From Hydra vulgaris (lineage: Eukaryota; Cnidaria; Hydrozoa; Anthoathecata; Hydridae), in the NCBI RefSeq assembly GCF_038396675.1, contig NC_088934.1, forward strand, positions 4,830,001 to 4,894,000: a stretch of 64,000 nucleotides of DNA, read 5' to 3'. The position numbers and the translations under genes were made by a program. This document shows, one piece after another, positions 1 through 14,300 of the stretch (position 1 is its first letter; the number at the start of each line of letters is the position of its first letter). The notes below the pieces were generated by a model. It had not been told where the DNA came from. It was given only the letters and a program-made list of their open reading frames with translations, and did not search any database.

Positions 1-1690
1 AATAAAAAACAAAGTTTTTTCTTTGTTCCTTTTTTATGTTTGTAGCCCCTTCAACCATTTTCTCCTTCAATCATTTTGGGTCCGTCTCGCTTCGCCAATG
101 TCGACAACTTTGTTAGTTTACGCACGAAATAAAAAAAATACATAGTATTTATTTTCAAAACTTTACTATTATTTTTTTTTTTTAGACACTGGTTTTAAAG
201 CTTAGACTACATTTAGTTTTTAACAAAGTTTATAAATTAAAATCTATTTTATTTAAAGCTAGCAATTTTAACTGTAAATTTTAAACAGTAAAATAAACTA
301 GCAAAATATTTTAAAATTAAAAGCTTTTTCCGAGAAAGTTAAAGCTATGCAGATTTACTTTAGGTTTGCTTATAATAAATAATTAATTAATAGAACCTCA
401 AGACCGGCGCATATGTAAGAACTCTAATAAAAACTAATTTTGTTGATAAGAATATGTTAAAATAACAGTTCGTTAACAATCGTGAGTTTGCTAAAATAAC
501 AATGATTGCGCTTTATGTTTTAGTGAGACGTAGATAAAATTTCAACAATTTTATAATTAAAGTAAAAATAATGCACAAAGTGGTTTTAATTAGTATTATT
601 AGTAGTAATAAAAATTTGAAAGTTCAGTTAAAAAAAAAAAAAAAAAAAAAATGTTGAAATTGTAAATATGAACTTATAAATTTTATTTATAATTAATTGC
701 TAATGAGGCGCATAAAGTAATTTATTATACAATTCAATACAACTTGTCAATTTTAGTTTTTGGCGCGTGTTATAAATCTAAAATTAAAAAAAAAAAATTT
801 TTAATTGATAACTGTTAGTTTTTTTCTTTCCCTATTTGATTTTTTAAGATAAATTTTTGCTAAAAAAGCAAAACCCTAGAGTTTTTTAATTTTCAAATTA
901 AGCTTTTTTTTTTCTCTCTAAATTTTTTATAGAAAAAAGCATATTTTATAATTATGAAAACATCAAGAAAAAAAAAGAAACCAAATTTTTATTGAGAAAA
1001 ATGCAGCTTGCAGATTTTAAAAGCAATATTTGTAGAGTTTGTCACATTAGACAAACAATGTGTTAATGGCTTTAATTTAAGTAATAACTTTAAACAACTT
1101 TTTTTAAAACAAAAAAAACAAAAACTCGTTGAGCATAAAATTACACATTTTGCATAATTTTGTATGATTTGTAAGTTTCGCAAAATTATGCAAAATTAAT
1201 CGAAATCGATGTAAAAAGTAGCATCCAAACGTATCAAAAATAAATATTATTTTTGGTTGCATGCTGAGTATCTTGATCAACTCAATGGAGATTGACGTTT
1301 TTCTACTTATGTTACATACATTATATTTCTTCGTAATAAATTTTTTTTTGAAGAAGCTAAAGATTAATAACAAACAAAAGCATAATTTTAATAAGTATAA
1401 CTATTATTTTCTTTAAAGCGGTAATGAAATAGAAATGCTTATTAAATTAAAAGGTTTTGTACGCTTTATTTTTCTGTTACCCCGACTCGACTTTATATAG
1501 AGACGCCGACAGGGTTTTTTATTCTTTAGATACAACACTTTCAGGCATTGTGCAAACATTAAACTTAATCTTGTTTATAGGTAGAAAACATTTTTGGGTA
1601 ATTTTATTTCCAGGCTCTTATCACTGCAACTTTTTTGCAAAGTATTTTACATAATTTTAACTAAAATTAATTTTACATTAGCACTTACAT
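1..1690. other. no gene recognised; AT-rich flank of the CAS gene
   Basis: Homopolymer-rich, AT-rich sequence. The short open frames at 989-1373 and 1457-1654 have low-complexity translations without recognisable domains. Because the CAS gene runs leftwards, this stretch is probably part of its intron, or intergenic DNA if the remaining CAS exons lie beyond the window. I could not find a later CAS exon here. Confidence 0.5.
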
Positions 1691-1691
1691 A

Positions 1692-1803
1692 GGGGCCATC
1701 CGTAAATGATGTCAGTAAATATAGGGGGAAGGGAATACTGAAGTTTGACTAGAATTGACAATGAAGAGGTGGGGGAGGTGGCGTTGAGACCAAAATGATG
1801 TCA
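1692..1803. mobile_element. relic of a GGGGYYATCC-type MITE
   Basis: The left end GGGGCCATCCGTAAATGATG is a near match to the terminal repeat of the intact element at 61952-62120. The G-rich interior (GGTGGGGGAGGTGG) and a degenerate right end (AAAATGATGTCA) follow in the same order as in that element. No clean right terminus or target duplication is visible. It is a decayed non-autonomous DNA transposon, probably PIF/Harbinger-like by comparison with the TAA-flanked copy. Confidence 0.5.
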
Positions 1804-2224
1804 ATTAAAAAAAAAATAAGTTTATACGAGTAGGTTTTAAAGTTATCTACATCAATAATGTGGTATAGAAACGGCATATTTGCTTTGTGGGGAATTCGAT
1901 GTCAGTTTCCCAGAGACATGAAATAAATTAAAAATTTACCAACGTTTTATTATTGTACCACCATTTGACTGAAAATCTAATTGTTTACAAATATCAACAA
2001 TTTGTATATAAATTTAATAATCGTTATTCGCTCCCTAGCTAATGTACTTCGAAGCAGACACATAAAGTCATTTGTCATTATTTCAAATACAATTGTCATT
2101 ATTAAGAAAAGTCAATGGCATCATATATGGACAGCCCAATACTTAAATTTAAAATTTGTGCAAGTGCCACAGTGAAATATCAAAAAATATTATCGGGTTC
2201 CTGGCTTTAAAACAAACAATCTTT

Positions 2225-2352
2225 GCAGACTAATTGGGTCAAAGTACAATTTATGCGCTAAATTAGCGAAGACCGGATTCAAACTCATATAACATGCTTC
2301 AAAATTCAACATTTTATTAGAGGCTTTAACCAACCGAGCTATCTGGCAATCA
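2225..2352 (-). mobile_element. tRNA-derived SINE head
   Basis: On the minus strand a tRNA-like pol III promoter is visible: A-box-like TAGCTCGGTTGG (complement of 2330-2341) and B-box-like GAGTTTGAATCC (complement of 2275-2286), spaced about as in a tRNA gene with a long arm. It does not fold into a clean cloverleaf, so I call it a tRNA-derived SINE rather than a tRNA gene. Its head differs from the SINEs at 19869 and 44900. Confidence 0.5.
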
Positions 2353-2764
2353 ATTCCTGACCTTTCTTTTTCTTTCTTTTTTTTTTTTTTTAAATTGAAT
2401 TCTTTTACTCAGTAAATTAATTTTAAAAGTTTTAATTTAAACTTATTGTTTAGTGGAGTTACTTAAAAAAATTAAAATTGACATACAAACTAATTATTTA
2501 GTAATTCTACCATCTTCAAAAGGATCATAAAGATGCCAAATCCGGATTAAGACATCGTTGATGAAACCGGTTTATAAACTTTGTAAAATTTAACATTTAA
2601 AAATCTATTAGTCATACACGGATAATTTCAAATTACTTCTATGTCTCGTTTTGATAATATAAAAAAACTAAAGCAACGGCATAGAAACATCACTGAAATA
2701 TTCTTAAAAAAATAAAAAAACTAGAAAAAAAAAAAAAAAAATGAAGTAAATAAAAAACACTTAC

Positions 2765-4225
2765 GTGTTCTTGAGCAAGTTCTTTCGGTGGCTCGTTATT
2801 CCAGATGTCGTGATAGTCAATGTAATCGTCGTCATTTGTGTCTGGTAAAACTAAATTCCCAGGGTTATTTCTCCGTTCTCTGCAATGCGGCGAATATGCT
2901 GTGTAATTCAGTTCCTGGTTGATATTACGTTTCAGAGGGTCTTTGCGTATTTCTGCGTTTACTTTTTTATTCTTTTGAGGCACATCATAAAGCTCCTGAG
3001 CCCTGTTAATGTGATCATGAATTCTGGTTAATGGGGTGTCGTACAATTCTGTGCCAGATCTGGGAATATCATAAATGTCATTTGCAATATAATCTTCAAC
3101 ATAGTAATGCGAAGTATTCTTTGATGGAACATCGTACACATCAGCATTTTCAGATTTAGTAGGAGTTGATTTTGGTTGAAAAGGTTCAACGCTATGATTG
3201 CTGCCTTTTAACAAAGGAATATCATAAACTTCCTCAAAAACCTTAGCAACAGTTTTGTTCACTGTTTTTTGCGTGCTTGTTTGGTCTTTTGAATTTAACA
3301 TCTCGCATTTTGTTGACAGATTGTTATAAATATTTTCGTTGCTTACTTTTGTTGATGTATTCAATTCATGACTATGTCTACTGTTACGAGGTGTCGTTTG
3401 GTTGCTACTCTTAGGTGAGCGCTTTATTGTATTACTATTACAATCCGCACTAAATGGAGAGTCATATATCTCATCCATTAAAGTAGCAATATCGAGGTCG
3501 TTATTTAACCTTTTATCTTGTTTTGAAACTTTTAAAGAATCTTTGTTAACAATAGACTGGTTTTTTTTTGAAAATGTGTTATTTCCACAAACTGGTACAT
3601 CATAAAGATCATTGCTTAATATTTTACCTCCGTCAGAGGTAAGACATGTATTTGATGAATCAGAAGATTTAATTTCGTTTCTATTTAAGGTAATATTTTG
3701 AACTGTTTTATTTAGTTTTTCATTCTTATCGACTTTTGGAACGTCATAAAATTCTTGCTGATTTGATGGAACATCATATATATCTTTTGTGTCTTCGTTA
3801 ATTAGAGTCTTTGATTTTTCGTATGATGTAACATTAAACGATTCATTGCTTATCACATCTTTTTTTAAAGGTATATGAAACATATCTTTAATGGTTAGTG
3901 TTGTTGGGTTGGATTTTACTGGATTTGGTAAAACATCATAGCTATGACCACCATTTTCTAGAAGATCTGCACTGTCATAAGAGTCATCAGTTTCGTACGA
4001 GCATCTCTTTCGTGTTGATTTTTCAAACTTGTCCAGTTCCATAGGAGGAATAACTTGCAGCCGGTTACCAGGTACAATGCCTTGTCTTCCGTGAAGTAAA
4101 CATAGCCACCATCCTAACAAACCATCTACATCTTGCTCAATTACAGTTACAATATCTCCTTTACGAAAACTGAGTTCGTCTGGTGCATCTGCAAAGTTAT
4201 CATAAATGGCTTTTGCTAAAAGTGT
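2765..4225 (-). CDS. BCAR1: CAS-family adaptor (p130Cas/NEDD9-like), exon 2: SH3 and YxxP substrate domain
   Basis: Docking scaffold of integrin/Src signalling at adhesion sites. CAS SH3 domains bind FAK and polyproline partners; phosphorylated YxxP motifs bind Crk/Nck SH2 domains. The exon is phase 0 at both ends: acceptor TTTTAG at 4226-4227, donor CAC|GTAAGT at 2764-2763, 487 codons. It opens with TLLAKAIYDNFADAPDELSF, then GWWLCLLHGRQGIVPGNRL, an SH3 signature diagnostic of CAS proteins. Counting from the exon 1 methionine, YDxP motifs lie near residues 233, 243, 291, 337, 417, 447, 468, 478 and 496 (YDVP, YDIP, YDSP, YDTP), with a degenerate YDVL at 179. An acidic DDDYIDYHDIW near 548-558 may match the Src-binding YDYV region. 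The serine-rich bundle and C-terminal FAT-like domain must be in later exons not seen here. It probably predates the vertebrate BCAR1/NEDD9/EFS/CASS4 split, so the symbol marks the family. Confidence 0.93.
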
Positions 4226-4323
4226 CTAAAAATAAACAAAAATCATCATATGAATAATATTATAGATTGCCATACTTTTATTTTGGTGATAAATTTACTT
4301 AAATGTCTCTCTATATTACAAAC

Positions 4324-4572
4324 CTGTATCAACTTATCCTCTATAACCTCACAAGACGAACTGTAACTCTTGCTTGCAGGACTATTAAGAGTGCTGTTAC
4401 TTGAGTTGAGGGTGTTTAGAGTGCTTGTAGTGCTATTATTTGAATCGTTCTTTGTTTTCTGCGTTTCATTTATAATTTGAACCACCCCATTTAATAGTTG
4501 CGCATCATTTTTTATCATATAGTTTTTGTCTTTCTCTTTACTTTTCATTCGTTTAAGCGTGTTCCAACCCAT
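4324..4572 (-). CDS. BCAR1: CAS-family adaptor, exon 1: 83-residue N-terminal extension
   Basis: First coding exon of the CAS gene. The ATG complement is at 4570-4572, preceded in frame by TAA nine bases upstream, so this is the first possible start of this reading frame. It encodes 83 codons (MGWNTLKRMKSKEK at the start, then a Ser/Thr/Asn-rich low-complexity stretch, ending EVIEDKLIQ) and stops at donor CAG|GTTTGT (4323-4322). The 98-bp intron 4226-4323 joins it in phase 0 to the SH3 exon. Vertebrate CAS proteins start only a few residues before the SH3, so this basic then Ser/Thr/Asn-rich extension is unusual. No signal peptide or domain is visible. Alternatively a transcript starting elsewhere could supply a shorter N-terminus. 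Confidence 0.75.
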
Positions 4573-4849
4573 GATTGTTTTTTAAACTGTTTGATTTGCA
4601 AAAGCATAAAATTTTAAAAAAATATTATAATAATAATTAAATAATAAAAACATAAACAAACAACATTTTTTTTGATTAAACTGCAGAGTGTAAACGAGTA
4701 TTTGTATCTTAGTTTTTAGTTGTCATACTTGAGTGAATATATCTTTTTAACAGAGATGAGCGGCTCTGAAATTGATTAATCCACTTAAAGAACATAAGAT
4801 ATCTTTTATTGTAAAAGCTATTAATATTGCTTCTATATATATTAAAGCA

Positions 4850-7821
<2,972 letters not shown>

Positions 7822-7871
7822 TTTTTCAAACCAAATGCCGGCTCGATAGAGCCGGCATTTGGTTTGAAAAA
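7822..7871. repeat. perfect 23-bp inverted repeat with 4-nt loop
   Basis: Left arm 7822-7844 and right arm 7849-7871 are exact reverse complements around the loop GATA; the inner stem is GCCGGCTC. A second, weaker dyad (AAAAGATGTCTTTT with AAAAGACATTTTTT) follows to about 7930, with CAGACCAAATG repeating part of the first arm. This is either the core of a foldback MITE or a structured transcript. Confidence 0.85.
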
Positions 7872-8023
7872 GATGTCTTTTAACCTCCTTCTGAACCTTC
7901 AAAAGACATTTTTTTCAGACCAAATGTCAGCTGGGTTATAAAGGAATTTTTAAGGTTAATTTTGACTTTATTTTTAACGTCAAGCGTATTTTGACCACCC
8001 TCGCATGTTAACAATCAAATGTC

Positions 8024-8128
8024 CCAGTGGGCACAGTACGTTCTCTTAACGTTCTTTGGACGTTTTTATTAGGTTTAAACTTAATAAAAACGTCCAAAAA
8101 CGTTTTAAAAACGTAACGATCTCACTGG
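8024..8128. mobile_element. 105-bp foldback MITE with CCAGTG termini
   Basis: The whole segment is one imperfect palindrome. The left end reads CCAGTGGGCACAGTACG and the reverse complement of the right end CCAGTGAGATCGTTACG; both arms continue through AACGTT and GGACGTTTTTATTA to a centre near 8074. The termini match the element at 62884-62984, so this is a family. Superfamily unassigned. Confidence 0.75.
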
Positions 8129-9070
8129 AATGATTTAAAAATATATATATGATTTAGGATTTTATAATAAAAGATTTTTGGGTAATTGATTTATACTTTT
8201 AGGACCTAAATTCCTCTAATATTTAATTAATAAAATAGCTTTGAAATTGTTTACGCTTTAAAAAGGGATATTTTAGCACTCCAATATTTTTTTTTTTATT
8301 GACCTAACAAAAAACTTATTTTAAAGTAATTAAAATTATTTGTGTACTACATTTTGCATTGTGCGTAAAATGATTTTATTATTATAGTTAATATGTTGTT
8401 AAGTAATATACACACTAAAAGTTAAGTTAATACACACCAAAAGACAAAAAATACTGATTCATACAAAATGCTGAGTATTTATAACGTTTCTTATACTTTT
8501 TTAAAACTTTATTTTTAATCATGAACAACTTTTTTATTTTAACTTTTCTATAAAGCCAAAACTTTTGTACAGCTTTTGTACTTTTGTACTTCAATACTTT
8601 TTATTCATTTATTTGTTAGTTAGTGCGATTAATGCACACACAATAAACAAAATACATATTGAACTACTACTACTATAAGTAGGGAACACCGAGGACAGTT
8701 AGGTACAGTGGTACTTCAAAAACTAGTTTTTTAAGTTTAGTCTTTTTAAAAATGTATTATATTTAAAAAAATTGATAAATCTTGAACTTGACTAGACTTG
8801 ATATTCAAAACTTAAACATAATATTCAAGACTACATAATTGATTAGTCTTCAATAGCTTACTGAGACCCGTCATATTTTGTATTTTGATTTTTGTGTTTC
8901 CTTTGACTTCTGAAAGTCTAAATGATTGGAAACATATTACTTTGCATTTATAACACCTGTAATGAAGATAATATTTGTTAATATTCAAGCTTCATTACAA
9001 TGAAGTTTGAAAACTTATTTTATTTTTAAGTTTTTTCTTTATACTGACTATTTGTTCTAAATATTATTAT
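8129..9070. other. no gene recognised
   Basis: AT-rich spacer between two MITEs; no repeated or coding structure stands out. Confidence 0.5.
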
Positions 9071-9285
9071 CAGTGCCGTGGCAAGTGGGTTGAAGAACTC
9101 CCCCTAAAAAACCTGCTATTAGGGCCCCAAAATCATAAAATTTTTTCGATAAGTTATTACCAAAACGTAAAAAAAAAATCTCCTTAATTTTGCAAAAAGA
9201 CCCCAAAATTTCCAAATGGACCCCCTAAAATTGCTGCACCCCACACCTTAATTAGGGGATGTGGGGGCGCCAAGGCACAGCTCTG
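9071..9285. mobile_element. hAT-like MITE with CAG termini
   Basis: The left terminus CAGTGCCGTGGCAAG and the reverse complement of the right terminus CAGAGCTGTGCCTTGG form an imperfect terminal inverted repeat. The C-rich left half (CCCCCT, GGGCCCC) mirrors the right (GTGGGGGCGCC). CAG...CTG ends suggest a hAT-like element, but an exact 8-bp target duplication is not visible, so the superfamily call is weak. Confidence 0.6.
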
Positions 9286-9659
9286 GTATTTTAATGGTAT
9301 AAGGACAAAAAAAAAAAAGAAAGAGTAAGTTTTGATGAAAAATATCAACACTTAAAATATTTCACTTAAACAAAATGCTTAATTTTGCTTGACCGTTTTT
9401 TTAAATTTGCTTTTGATTTTTTTAATTTTTTGTTCCTTATTTTACATTTATTGTCTATGAGTTTTTATGAGTGGTTGGTGCTTGTAAATATTTAATGATT
9501 GACCTGATCTTCGTCAGATTTTTATATATTTTGGATATAAACAACTCTATTTCAAAAAAAATCGTTTTTCACCATTTCATACTAGTTGGCGCTCTAGTTT
9601 ATGGTTATGCTCTCCTAAAATATACTTGGCTTTACTGTTTAAAAGTTTTTGAGGGACAA

Positions 9660-10850
9660 AAAAACTGACAAGTTCGAGTTGACGCGTGATTTTAAATAAC
9701 TCGATAAGGTCTGCTCTTTTATAGCGTTCTTCAAGTGTTTATAGACCAAGCTGTTAAAGTCAATTTTTATAGGACTGAGGTTTAATAGATGATATTGATG
9801 CCGGTAACTACACTAGTTGCAAACGAGCACTTGTAGACAAGCGAAAGAGGCTCGGCAAAGGTAGTTTATATTTACTAATAACCCGTGAATTTAAGCCGTC
9901 GTAGCCGATTGATTTCCTTTCATCAAGGTGGTTAAGGCACTTTTGTACTATATTGGTAGAAAAACTGTTAAGTCAACAACACAATTTGCTTCAGTACAAC
10001 TTTTAAAGGCTGCCATTAGACTTTCGGGCTCTATAACAAAAACTGTTTGAAAATAGTAATTCAACAATAAACTTGTCTCGCCGGTATCGGTAGTGATGTT
10101 GCAATTAGCTGTTTCTAGCAATGTAATAGTGTTCCTGACGCTCTGTTTGCTTTTTGTATGTGCATGCAAGCGTTTAGGGTGTATTTTGGACTCACTGGTG
10201 AGTTTCTCTTTGTAGTTGTGCTTGGCAGATTTCACCGTTTTAGTAACATTTTTGCATGCGGTGCGATATGATTCTTTGATTAATTTGTTCGTATTGCGAC
10301 CTGCATTAACTCGGTCCAAGAGGCTTAAACTTGATGTCGCCTTAACGCTCATCTCTCACGTGAGCAACTTTAATAGTCTCACGCAATGTATGACTAAAAT
10401 TGAAATTGCCATATTGTAGTATTGTCGAGCAGTTTATATTAAGCAGTGTATGCCGAGAGGTCGTGATCAATGTGATACACTGAGTAAAAATTTGACCATT
10501 AAGGCTGCGTGGACAATATAAGCAGCCTGAGGAGAAATGAACCTTCACCAAGTTTCATTTTTTGTCAGATTTTCTCGATTGATGTTGAGTTAAGTTGAGA
10601 AGCATTAACTTTGTTGACTATGATATTGTCTTTTGTGTAAATGGCAACTTCGCCGCCCCTATTATCTCTGTCTTTGCAAACTGGTTAGTAGCTGGGTATG
10701 GCAACATCTGATAAATCTGTGAACCAAGTTTTGCAAAAAATATGATGTGTGACCAACTAGATTTAGGCAGAAGAGATAGTCTGGCCAAGAGCTTTTGGCG
10801 TTTGTCATTGTTGAATGACCATGGGATTGAGTGAGTCATTCCTGAGTTAG
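9660..10850 (-). pseudogene. CR1/jockey-like LINE ORF2 relic, internally deleted
   Basis: Minus-strand reading in shifting frames gives, in order, an endonuclease segment (CKTWFTDLSDVAIPSY, then DRDNRGGEVAIYTKDN, the GGVAIY-type motif of AP endonucleases of non-LTR elements), the EN-RT linker (PKRLHAHTKSK ... LLLNYYFQTVF, matching the usual PKxLWxYxKSK ... LNxxFxSVF), the beginning of the reverse transcriptase (LDERKSIGYDGL, about 9900-9940) and then, with the catalytic RT missing, the RT C-terminal motif TLEERYKRADLIELFKI (about 9690-9740). Several frameshifts and stops are present. The jump from RT start to RT end implies an internal deletion of roughly a kilobase. An uninterrupted 134-codon stretch covers the linker (9948-10352). 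Confidence 0.8.
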
Positions 10851-10866
10851 GAGCGGCTATACTGCT

Positions 10867-10921
10867 AGCGTAGTCAGGTGTAAATAAATAGGCACCCTAT
10901 TTATTTACACGTGACTACGCT
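10867..10921. repeat. 55-bp hairpin (25-bp arms)
   Basis: AGCGTAGTCAGGTGTAAATA... and its reverse complement flank a short GCACC centre. A further partial copy (AAATAAATAGGCACCCTA) follows at about 10930-10950. It directly abuts the 5' side of the minus-strand LINE relic and may be a foldback element inserted there. Confidence 0.75.
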
Positions 10922-11061
10922 ATTCATGTGAAAATAAATAGGCACCCTAAATAGCGTTATCGAAATTTTTGCCACTTTTAGTTTTCTATTTTTTTCAGTT
11001 TTTTAAAACTTTTTTTTGAACTGAACTAAACGTTCAGTTCATAGTCTATGCTATATTTTTT

Positions 11062-11685
11062 TCAACCATTATTTAATTCATTATTGTTATTATGATTTTA
11101 ATTCATCAATTGATAAATACTTCTTTGTGTATCATAAAAGTTCATTTTGACTATCCTTCATTTTTCACATTTGTCAAATGTACAAACAGGTTAGCTATGA
11201 TGACAACAAAACAGGTTAGCTAAAGATTTACACTCATACCCACACATATACATATATACATATACATAAATACTGTGCCAAATAATCTTTTGGCAATAGT
11301 AAATATCCTCTGCTTATACACCCACGGGTTTAGTTGCAAAAAATTTTTTTGGAGGCTTTTATTGGGTAAAAAGTATTTATTTAATAAAATTTTATCTTTA
11401 AACATGCCAAATTTATATATTTTTTTTAACTACACAGTTTAATTTAGAATGTTTAAAATTTAGTGCCAAATATTTGGGCAAATTTAAGTGAAAATATTTT
11501 GGGGCAAGCTTATATTAAGTACTATAATTTATTTTAGATGGTTTTAAGATAAATAAATTTCATATCACGTTAAAAAATTAGTAATTTAATATTTTATTTA
11601 TAATATAACATTTATGTATGTATATAAAAGTATTTATCAATTGATGAATTAAAATCATAATAACAATAATGAACTAAAAAATGGT

Positions 11686-11688
<3 letters not shown>
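11062..11688. mobile_element. 627-bp element with 59-bp terminal inverted repeats
   Basis: 11062-11120 (starting TCAACCATTATTTAATTC) and 11630-11688 (ending ATGGTTGA) are reverse complements with about three mismatches over 59 bp. The interior has no credible coding frame. The right end abuts a (TA)n tract. This is a non-autonomous DNA transposon of unknown superfamily; no clear target duplication is seen. Confidence 0.65.

Positions 11689-11758
<70 letters not shown>
11689..11758. repeat. (TA)n microsatellite
   Basis: Pure TA tract immediately right of the 59-bp terminal inverted repeat, suggesting insertion of that element beside or into a TA tract. Confidence 0.95.
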
Positions 11759-11761
<3 letters not shown>

Positions 11762-12041
11762 TAGTAAAAGAACTTATCTTATTTTCTTCAACAAGGCAAT
11801 TCACCATCAGTAGGTTCATCAGGAAGCTATATTATAAATATATACATATAAATTATATAAAATATAAAAATATTAAAGACCTAAAAAGCATTTCATCGTT
11901 TAAACAACAAACTAAAATGCATCTCCTTAATTCCTGACATATATATTATAGTTTACAGTATTTGTTTTCAGATTTTTTAGTATTTTTTCTTTTTATTTAT
12001 CTTTTATTTTTTTATTTTTCTTATGTGTTTTAATTTTTTTT

Positions 12042-12179
<138 letters not shown>

Positions 12180-12255
12180 AATGAGTTTTTGCTTTATTAA
12201 ATTTTTTATTTTTCTTTAAAAATTAAAGTGTTGTTTTATTTTTATTTTAATGAGT

Positions 12256-12330
12256 GACTAAAGGGGCTCTGTGAAAAGGTTGTGATGATAAACTCATCAT
12301 CCTTAACTTCTTTGAGTCCCTGACTGATTA
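12256..12330 (+). mobile_element. SINE 3' tail fragment
   Basis: AAAGGGGCTCTGTGAAAAGG through CTTTGAGTCCCTGACTG matches the 3' portion of the SINE at 19869-20131 (TAAGGGGCTCTATAAAAAGC ... CTTTGAGTCCCGGTCTG). The tRNA-like head is absent, as is usual for 5'-truncated copies. Confidence 0.65.
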
Positions 12331-12462
12331 TAGCAGTATATATATTATAAATTGAAAAGATTAAAAACGTTTTTTATAAAGGTTTTTTATGTTTACGATG
12401 TTATTTATTTCATATGAAAAATTGTAATATTGTTTAATCAGCGAAATAAAAGTTAAATAATA

Positions 12463-12692
<230 letters not shown>

Positions 12693-13026
12693 GCCTATGG
12701 CATGCATATCGTAATGTTTGCATATTTTAAATTGTTAGAGTATTAAACCGTTATTTGCTGACTTTAACTGACTTTAAAACTTACATTTAAAGCGGTAAAC
12801 AGAGCAAAAAAAAAGAAAAAATAAAACCTTCATTTTAAAAAAAAAAATGTTTTATTATTTGCATAAAGTTTAAAGATTAAGGTTAATAAAATAAAACAAG
12901 AGTTTGTGATTCATTATTTATGTTGTATTTTATATTATTTAAATTACGTTTCAGAGTCGATTGCTATAATTGATATGTTGGTTTTACAAAGTTTTGTAAA
13001 AGCAAAAAAGTTTTTGCTTACAAAAC

Positions 13027-13085
13027 TTTTTTAAAACATTTAAAATTAGTTTTTAAAAAAAACTAATTTTAAATGTTTTAAAAAA
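13027..13085. repeat. AT-rich palindrome
   Basis: TTAAAACATTTAAAATTAG and its reverse complement flank a T/A-rich centre. A second dyad lies just upstream (ACAAAGTTTTGTAAAAGC against GCTTACAAAACTTTT, about 12986-13032). Two adjacent hairpins suggest a decayed foldback element. Confidence 0.7.
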
Positions 13086-14300
13086 CGGTTTTAATAGAGT
13101 TTTTTATTCAGAATCTAACGATGATGTTTTTATTTTATGTTAAAAAATTATGTTGAAAAATAAGGAAGTTCTTTGATAAAATATCAAAAAAAGTAATATT
13201 CCGCTTACACCGGTTAATAATTAATAACAAAAATCCGGTCAAACATAGTTTTGTGTAAAATTAATTTAATGAAATAATTTTTTATTTTTTTGTTTGTTAC
13301 ATATATTAGTAGAAAAATCTTTCTCTATTAAAAAAAAATCACATGAAAACGTAAAAGTATGTAAAAAGTATCCGATCATTGAAAGTAAATTACACATTTT
13401 GAATGATGGCAAAATTCCGCATTTTTTCTTTATACACATGAGTACAAATTTGGTTGAGAGCAAACAAAAAAATCACGGATAATTTCAACACATTGATTGC
13501 TAAGTCTACAGCAATCAATTGATTGCAACGCCAACAAAAAAACCCCTTCAATATATACGAAAGAACAACAGCAAAATAAAAGCGTTAAACATTGAATACT
13601 AACAACATTAATGTTTTTAAAAATGAAAATAAAACTTTATTTTGGAGTTCATGAATAATTTTAAAAGAATAAAATTTAAAACATTAATGAGGCTTCCTGC
13701 TTTAAATAAGTAATGCTTCGAAACGTAATTATGTCTTAAACAAGCGTTAAATAACAAGAAAAAAAAAAAAAAGATGCGCGACTTAAGTTAATAAATAAAG
13801 CTTTGTCCGTCATCTTGCGATAAACCATAAAATTTAAATAGCGAACCGTTATGATGACGTCAAATTGTTTGCCACAACCACTTGCGTTTTAAAGAAATTC
13901 TATCGCTTCTGTTTGTCCGAATATCAATCCCACAATGCCTTAAACTAGTGAAGATTTAGAACAAGAATTTTGCGCTATTCTAAAAAGCGTGACAAAGGAA
14001 AAAAAATGATATTATGCTTGATATCACCAGATCACGAATTTTCAAAAAGGCTTTATAAGTTTGGTTTTTAACAGAAACCGTTACTTCCTGTGAATATATA
14101 TTTAAAAAATTAAAAGTTCTCAATATATATGAGTTTGATGTTTTTATGCTTTACATATATTTAGAAAATTGGCTTATCTGTACCCATTTTTTGAGATCTC
14201 TTTTATGTAAAACCAATAAATAAATACACACCTAAAAATAATAATTTTATACATAAACGCCTTTGTAGAATTAAGTTTAATCAGCTTTTTATAACATATC

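Noticed and set aside
3402..3605. 67-codon plus-strand frame inside the CAS exon
   Set aside because: Antisense shadow of the strongly supported CAS substrate domain.
9471..9668. Hydrophobic 65-codon frame
   Set aside because: AT-driven composition, no start context, no domain, no splice sites; similar judgement for 7103-7321, 25817-26002 and 27281-27469.
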